Shown here piece by piece: positions 57,430-64,000 of a DNA stretch of 64,000 nt (positions within the stretch are counted from its first letter, which is position 1; each line of letters begins with the position of its first letter). The notes under the pieces were generated by a model. The model was not told the origin of the DNA. It did no database searches and saw nothing but the letters and a program-made list of their open reading frames with translations. This stretch comes from Fragilariopsis cylindrus CCMP1102. Its lineage: Eukaryota > Bacillariophyta > Bacillariophyceae > Bacillariales > Bacillariaceae. The stretch is taken from positions 62,001-126,000 of the forward strand of contig FMBT01000395.1 in NCBI GenBank assembly GCA_900095095.1, written 5' to 3'. The translations under genes and the position numbers were made by a program.

Positions 57430-57690
57430 ACGGGCATATTGGACGTGTTTTTTCGAAAAATCCGACCATGTGTGTCTTTTTCTAAAAGAGATTTTAAGTA
57501 GTTAAAACAGTACCAATTTAAACCACGCTTCTTCGTACCGATTATAAGTAACAAGCGCTTTCTTTTGAATCCACTCTGGTGTGAAACAGACCAGTATGAA
57601 TGGAGATTCGATCCATTGTTTCCCCCATTGTCATGTGTTAGTAAGGAATTTTCCTTCTTTCGCTGCATAGGTGCGCAATAAATCACAATT
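57430..57690. mobile_element. Decayed copy of the inverted-repeat MITE family
   Basis: Aligns with 28140-28375: GGACGTGTTTTTTCG, ATGTGTGTCT, AGAGATTTTAAGTAGTTAAA, GGAGATTCGATCCATT, TGTCATGTGTTAGTAAGGAA and CGCTGCATAGGTGCGC all match with substitutions and gaps. About half of the element is present. Confidence 0.65.
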
Positions 57691-57728
57691 TTAAACTTTG
57701 ATACGAATTGAATCTTTTGCAATTTTTG

Positions 57729-57844
57729 ACTGTATGGTGGTAGCTCTACCACACAATAATACCTAGCAGCCCACACATTAAGTTGGAATCCTTTGATTTG
57801 TGTGGGTTAGATGGTGTTGTGTGGTTTACTAGCCACCATACAGT
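57729..57844. repeat. 116-bp fold-back element
   Basis: ACTGTATGGTGG...CTACCACACAA at the left pairs with TTGTGTGG...CCACCATACAGT at the right (arms of about 28 bp with a small internal mismatch), and inside these GCCCACACA pairs with TGTGTGGGT. It can form one long hairpin. It looks like a very small MITE. Confidence 0.7.
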
Positions 57845-58875
57845 AACAAATCCTAGAAAAAAATGGTACTTTACTGCAATACTGCGGTTATAGGGTCTAA
57901 AACGGTCCGTGCGCGGACGGGCTAATGTCACACAGGGAGAAAAACTGAACGTTGCTGGATGTGAATTGATCAGTCAGTTCGAGATGGTTGTTGTTGTTGT
58001 GTTTTTGAAAAAGAACAAATAATCTAGTAGTATTGTATTGCCTCTTAGATAACTTAGATAACTTAGATAACTTAGTGGTGACGGTGATGGTGATGGCGAT
58101 GATGATGGTGATACATCATATACCCCATTAATAAAAATGTCTCGTAAACAATATTCATAAAATTATAACGATAATGAGAAATGATCATCCTGGTCGGATC
58201 TTTATTGAAGGAGGTGCTTCTTGATTTGAATGCACGACATGGCATGGCATGGCATGGCATGGCATGCTTCGATGAAAAATACCTAACGTAAACTGACAGT
58301 AGAATTCAAAAATAGACGGATCAGACGGATAACAGAACATGACACACATACAGTATACAATGCAACTGATAAATAGAAGAAGGCACTTTCATTTATCGGA
58401 AGGTATATTACTGTGTTGAGATATTCCCACACAAACGTAGACGTCAACCATGAAAACTTATGCTACTGTGAATACAATATACCGAGGACGCATTAGATAC
58501 TGAGGACGAGGATGGGACAGAGCGGTAGGTGTCCTATAAATCGAACATCAGAAAACGGGTAACAAATCGCATCATACAATTTCGATCGAACGATCATGCG
58601 ATATGATATGGTGCTCATCATGATTTTTAAGTTTATCATATTATAGGTCATGTTATTCTGTATTACTATCTATTTTATCCTACTATTGAGGAAAGTGAGT
58701 AAGTGTGTAGTTTTAGTATATTTAATATTCAAATGGAATGTAATATATGTAATTGTAGTGTAAAATTTAATTTGTCGTTCTCTGTCTCGTTGTTTTCTCT
58801 ATCTTTTTCTGTAATGTGCAATATGTACAATATGATGTTTACCCCCTTCTAAATGAATTAAAACTGGAGAAAAGT

Positions 58876-61798
58876 TTAGATGGGAGGAGTATTGCTTTGG
58901 CATGCACATTGAATCTCATATGTGTACTTGACAACACCATAATCACCCCCGTCGTATTCATCGGGTGGTTGACAACACGTATGAACAGCGGTATCAGCCT
59001 TTGCATACAATTTGATGAAAGAATTTGGCTTTCTTGATACAAAGTAGATATCAACAAGTGCAAATGGAGTTACTCCAGGAAATTCAATACATGCTGCCCG
59101 AATTTCTGGTGCATCTGGATCACATCCACTCTTGGTGCTAGGCATGGATTCACAGCGTGCTTCATTTGCATATCTCCCGGTCTTTTCTTGATAACGAACA
59201 AAAATATCAGCTTCATCAGCAAAAGCATTATACACTCTAAATTTGACAGAACGACCGAGATTGACATCCACATCCTTCACATCCTCCAGTTCGATCCCAT
59301 AAATGAGATCACATGGTAATCTATCATGAGATTTTCGAACTAACGAAACGATGCCTTTATCAGAAGCTGGACATACAGAATCGCCAGTAGCAGCCATGTA
59401 TCTCTCGCCAGTAGCAGCCATATATCCGGTATCGTCACAAAGTCCTTGGGGTTGTTGTACAGGCATGCTGGGCTGTGTAGTACCTGGAGATAAAGTCGGA
59501 GCAATGACATTCGGGATCGGTAACGTTGGAGGTAGAGTGGGCGCATTGGTCGGGATTGCCGTTGGAGGTAGAGTGGGCGCATTGGTCGGGATTGCCGTTG
59601 GAGTTAAACTCGGCGATGATGTTGGAGGTAGAGTGGGCGCATTGGTCGGGATTGCCGTTGGAGGTAAACTCGGCGGTAACGTTGGAGGTAGAGTGGGCGC
59701 ATTGGTCGGGATTGCCGTTGGAGGTGAACTCGGCGATGATGTTGGAAGTAGAGTGGGCGCAATGGTTGGGGTTGCCGTTGGAGAACCCGGCGGTGATGTT
59801 GGAGATAGAGTGAGGGTATTGGTCGGGATTGCCGTTGGAGGTGAGCTCGGCGGTGATGTTGGAGGTAGAGTGGGCGCATTGGTCGGGATTGCCGTTGGAG
59901 GTAAGGTCGGCGGTGATGTTGGAGGCAGAGTGGGCGCAATGGTCGGAGTTGCCGTTGGGACTAGGGTAGGAGCCAAAGTAGGCGGATTGGAGTATATGAT
60001 ATCATCTGGATCGTCTGGTGGTCCAATTAGCTCGACGATTTCATCAATCACATTATCAATGGAATTGCAACCACCAAAGCAACACTCAACCTGACAAGAA
60101 TGAATGAAAACTGGAGACATACCAGCGCATTTTTCAAGAATTTTGTTTGCAGAAATTACACAATTTTCATCATAGACGCTGAATTCCTGGTATTCTTGCT
60201 CGAAACACTTGTGATCTTCATACGTTGTTCCTTCTGGGTAAATCATAAGAGAATCTTCTTGTGATACGCACCAATTTTGACAATAATCAAATGCGCCACT
60301 GCCGACTACATCGTTGATTTCTAATGTTTCTCCGTCAACGTTTGTCCAATCATTTGTTTGGTTACCGTCTGGTGAGCCGAATAGTCCCACGCTATATTCT
60401 GCAAATTGTTCCTGTTCATCACTAGGGAGACACACCCAGAAAGCCCAATGACAAGAAAAGAGCTCACCACTATGAAAATAGGAAGAGAAGAAAGAACACG
60501 AGGAAGCCGTTTAGGTCGATGATAGTTATATGAAATGAGATAATGAATACCATTGAAGTGATACAATACGATACGAGTACGCTTTGTTTTACTTACGGTC
60601 CATCTCCGGCAGTTTCGAGAAGACTTTCTGACGTCTCACCACTCTCGGTCCTATGACTTATACGAATCTTATTCAATCCTTCCAATTTTACATAATTACC
60701 AGAGGATAATTCCCCATATAAAAATCCATCATCCGGTACATTTGAGATATCTTGCAGTACACCATCTAAATAAAACCAGAATGGACAGACATCTTTTCCA
60801 CTATCAGTCCCCTCACCATTACCAAAATATCTTGCAAAAGGATATTCCGTGGTATTTTCTGTTCTTGCTAATTCTATTCCACACTTGTGAACAGGACCTG
60901 CGACACTTCTACTCCAACTTTTTGGTGTCTCTGTGTACAACGAGTCTATATCTTGTGGATGACATCCTCCATCAGCCCAGTAAGAAAATTGTGTACATAG
61001 ATCGATTGATTCACACCGTTCACGACATGCTTGTAACGTAGGTTCAGAAGATCGTCCATGGCCAGGCATATTCCATGGTGTGTAGTGGAACCCAACAAGA
61101 CATCCTTCCTCTGATGGAATTAAACCATCCTGAATCGAAAAATCGGCTAAATTTAAACGAAGTAGGTAGGTAAGTAAGTAAGTAGGTAAGTAAAGCATCA
61201 CCAACATTTACACTCATGCACGCACACACACACACACACACACACAAGATTTTACGTACGGAAGGAAAATTGCAAAGTAGGCGCAGTATCATTCGTTGAC
61301 AAGATATCAATAATAATATCGTTTGGTGACCTATTGATGGTATAGCGGATAAATAGAGAGAGAGAGAGAAGAGAGAGAGAATCAGTGAGTGAGAAAGTGT
61401 TGTACAATGGAATGATAGACAAAGGGATACACCAACAAGGGGTAAGGTGGTCTATCTTTACGTACGACGCAACTGGATATTTTCCCATCCAATAACCTTC
61501 TTCATCTCTTCAGTTCCGACTGAGATAAAATGTCCCTGGACGTGAAAAAGATGATTCTTCATCAAAGTGAACAAGCCTTCACCTTGACAATCATACGCTA
61601 ATCCATCGCATGTAATCATATGTGGATCACCCCACATCCCACAAATCGCACCGTTGCATGATCCCATTGTTTCCTCAAAATTATCTACGTAACCAATTTC
61701 ATATTCTGCGTTCAATCCTCGTAAGACGATGCTGAGGCTACATCGCCAACAAGTAAAGCTAAAACGGCAAAGATGAACGATCCTTTGATCTTCAACAT
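58876..61798 (-). CDS. Secreted vWD-type protein with PT-rich stalk, four exons, one frame change
   Basis: Exon A: 61798-61462, exon B: 61330-61260, exon C: 61146-60597, exon D: 60469-58876. Introns are GT-AG, and each join keeps the frame (QLRR-TSPNDIIIDILST; LQFSF-PDFSIQDGL; GDGP-GELFSCHWAFWVCLP). The start ATG gives the signal peptide MLKIKGSFIFAVLALLVGDV. A frame change follows within about 25 codons, before LNAEYEIGYVDNFEE. The vWD-type domain begins ICGMWGDPHMITCDGLAYDC and resumes after an inserted PAN/apple-like Cys segment (TLQACRERCESIDLCTQFSY), closing GLFGSPDGNQTNDWTNVDGE and AFDYCQNWC. A stalk of PPTAIPTNAPTL-type repeats (about 170 residues) links to a C-terminal domain (LPCDLIYGIELEDVKDVDVN; FVSRKPNSFIKLYAKAD). 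About 850 residues, extracellular, perhaps wall-associated. Confidence 0.72.
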
Positions 61799-63155
61799 TG
61801 TTGTTGTTGCTTAAGTTGGTACGTTCTACTATTGAAAAGAAGTATTGAAATAAAAGGGTCACGATTGATGTGAGTAAGGATCCATTTCATACATGCTTGT
61901 TCATACTATTCTCTATCGTAGTAAGCAAGCTGTATTTATTTCGGACGAGCGTAGAACATTGCTTTATTATAGCTGTAGCTCAGTTGACGGCGAATGTATC
62001 GATTAAAGAACAAATCACAACGATATCCATCTGAAATTTACAGTCACTTCTTTTGGTAAAGAAATGATTGCTTGTGGATCCAGACAAACGATCGATAGAG
62101 CAGCGACGGAATGGAAGGGGCAGACCTTATAAGGTAATCGATCATAGTCAAACATGTGCTGTAGAAGATCAAACTTATCAAGCGAACAACCTATCTATTA
62201 TCACTATATTACTATTGTTCTGTCGAATAATCGTTCATGCCATCATGTCATCGTCAGCGTATAGGCAAATAGTATAAGTCTATTTTGGCATTGTATTCGA
62301 TAACATTCACGGTACTTACTTCTTTTTTTAACGAGATCGATGGTGAGGTAATGCTCGGTGGTTTTTAAGGTTTATATTGTAGTTGATATAGACTTTTTGT
62401 AAGTTGTAGGAATAGAATTGTAGCAATAGAACTAATTTTACTGTACTAATGATAGCAAACACAAGAAAATACCACCATTATTTTACCCTATGACCTCTTT
62501 CCTCACGAAGGACACAATACTTTTAATCCATTCAGAACCTCCTTTGCTATTCATTGGTAGTTACTGTATGTACAATTCGCGCTTTATCACTCTAAAAACG
62601 GTTTCTGTGATACGACGACACCACGCACTACCACGACGACGTCGACGCGAAACGCCATCGGAAAACTTCATTCACGTTTGGTTCTTATCCATTCCCAAAT
62701 CATTCTTCGGTGATTTAACAATTACTCTATTAATTGAGCACTCGTACGGTTTTTGACTGATATTTGTCGTGATGCGACGACGCGCGACTACAGTCGACGT
62801 CGACTCACTCGGAAAAACTTTCCTTTAAAAACCGTCTTAAAATAGAAATCCGTTTGCATATTGAATGACACTTTGTTGACGAAGAATAAAGACGTCACAG
62901 CTCCTTCTACTTCAAAGTTAATTTTCATATTACAGTATTGATAAGGCAATTACGTATGATGAATTAAGCTGTACAGAATTATATACAATGATTTCTTGTG
63001 ATATGAGTCGTACATAAAGTTATCCATATTTCTTCCAAAAATAACATCTTAACTTGTTTCATATCCTAACAACACGAACTGCAATACACGTGTACTGTAT
63101 TACAACATCTCGTCACAACAAACGCAACCAGACAAAAAAAATTCAATCATCAATC
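61799..63155. other. Intergenic
   Basis: Divergent promoter space between the vWD gene (minus) and the partial gene at 63156 (plus). The + frame 62490-62756 is open for 88 codons without a domain. No repeat is seen. Confidence 0.4.
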
Positions 63156-64000
63156 ATGAGACTTTCGACAGCCGTAAAGTTCATCATCTTGGCACATACC
63201 TAGTATTGTTATGTTCCTTCTGTTCTGTGTAAAAAAGGAGGTATGGGTGATGATGCTGCTACTACTACTACTACTATGGTAGGTGGCAGCAACAATGAGA
63301 GAATGCTGGCATCATCCTTGTCAAAGGGTTATAACTATCGTCGTAACTATATTGCTATTATTGAACCCAGAAACTTTGTAAGCCTTTTCCCAAATGGTCG
63401 AGGCATTATTGAGGACATTTTATCTTTTAACGGTGTTTCTGTTCAGGGACAAGGATCCTCAACCATTCTAAATGGTACGTAATATAAATAATTGCGCATA
63501 TATACATGCACATGCATGAAAGAGGGTGCAGGTGCAAGTTTCATATGATTATAGCTGATGTCAATATTTAATTACTAACTCTATTTGTTTATCTGTTTGT
63601 TTGTTCGTTATACTTGAAGGGAATATATATGATCCGGCTGATATTGTGATTGTTAATAGATCCAACGATGTTGAGGAGAATGATATAACGGATGAACTCA
63701 TTGAGTTTTTTGGTACTAAATAGGACGCCTAAGATAAATTTGGTGATTTACCGTAAGTCATTTTTCAATATTTTCTGGGCCTTCTTTTACATCGTAACTC
63801 ATCGTCTTTCTTGCTTTTACTATCCACTTCTTTTGAAATTGATTTTCTTTTGGTGTATAGATTTACTGGTGGCCGCCAACCAAAACAACCAATCCCACCC
63901 GGTGATTCAACATTCTTCTACCATGGACTATGTGTTGCAAATTCAGCTGTTGATGATCCTTCTCCCGGAACTATCCCTTCAGTGTCATCGCATTCGTGCA
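63156..64000 (+). CDS. 5' part of an unrecognised multi-exon gene, frame broken (partial)
   Basis: ATG 63156 gives MRLSTAVKFIILAHT and then an in-frame TAG (63201-63203). A one-base shift there would give a full hydrophobic signal (TYLVLLCSFCSV). The main frame reads NYRRNYIAIIEPRNFVSLF and GRGIIEDILSFNGVSVQGQG. A GT-AG intron (63475-63619) joins STILNG to NIYDPADIVIVNRSNDVEEN. A second probable intron ends at 63860 and leads to FTGGRQPKQPIPPGD and FFYHGLCVANSAV. Before that donor the frame has TAG and TAA (63721, 63730), unless exon 2 ends earlier. It runs off the window. Family unknown; possibly secreted; status uncertain. Confidence 0.4.

Larger units (their letters stand above)
57181..58875. 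other. Intergenic with MITE remnants and microsatellites
   Basis: Apart from the two elements listed separately (57430-57690 and 57729-57844), the region has a TAGATAACT run at about 58046-58073, GGTGAT repeats at 58077-58112 and GGCAT pentamers at about 58236-58265. No gene is supported. Confidence 0.45.

Noticed and set aside
59351-60094. 247-codon plus-strand ORF with VGALVGIAVGG repeats
   Set aside because: It is the antisense reading of the PT-rich stalk of the vWD gene.

Overview
The window looks like nuclear DNA of a photosynthetic stramenopile, most likely a diatom. It is AT-rich, with GT-AG introns of about 0.07-0.55 kb, many microsatellites and many non-autonomous transposons. It encodes a DUF6824 protein of the type expanded in diatoms, and secreted proteins with PT-rich (Pro/Thr) stalks and Asn/Ser/Thr-rich linkers. 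The species cannot be named from the sequence alone.

Layout. 0-5 kb: the end of an acidic ORF, a ~190-bp tandem array, a perfect 58-bp palindrome and a sulfotransferase (minus). 5.2-28.6 kb: a 21.45-kb interval bounded by two 978-bp inverted repeats that agreed everywhere I compared them, each containing a ~570-bp MITE. Inside lie a triple-repeat secreted protein, a single-pass membrane protein, a tandem pair of secreted Cys-rich proteins, a DNAJC25-like co-chaperone, a 2.5-kb-class DNA transposon split by a TTAA-flanked piggyBac element, a seven-module Cys-rich surface protein and a small secreted Cys protein with a GPI-like tail. 28.9-32 kb: a DUF6824 protein and an unrecognised acidic/Asn-rich protein. 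32-40 kb: a stretch of broken genes, namely an unknown remnant, a YnfA/UPF0060 membrane protein with one frame change, a GH3 beta-glucosidase with several frame changes and a membrane protein with frame changes. 40.6-44.3 kb: an intact PAF-acetylhydrolase-type lipase and a second member of the small Cys-domain GPI-like family. 45-46.7 kb: interspersed repeats. 46.8-49.4 kb: a three-exon CDC14 phosphatase. 51-55 kb: a decayed retroelement-like ORF and a complete copy of the transposon that piggyBac split at 17.7 kb; this copy serves as a paralogous empty site. 55.3-57.2 kb: a Golgi-type glycosyltransferase-like gene with one in-frame TGA. 58.9-61.8 kb: a four-exon secreted protein with a vWD-type domain and a long PT-rich stalk. 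63.2-64 kb: the start of an unrecognised multi-exon gene that runs off the window.

No pathway or operon logic links the genes. The shared theme is secretion and the cell surface: sulfotransferase, glycosyltransferase, ER co-chaperone, and several Cys-rich secreted or GPI-like proteins. The most notable structural features are the inverted repeats, the nested transposons with a matching empty site, and the clustering of broken genes between 32 and 40 kb.
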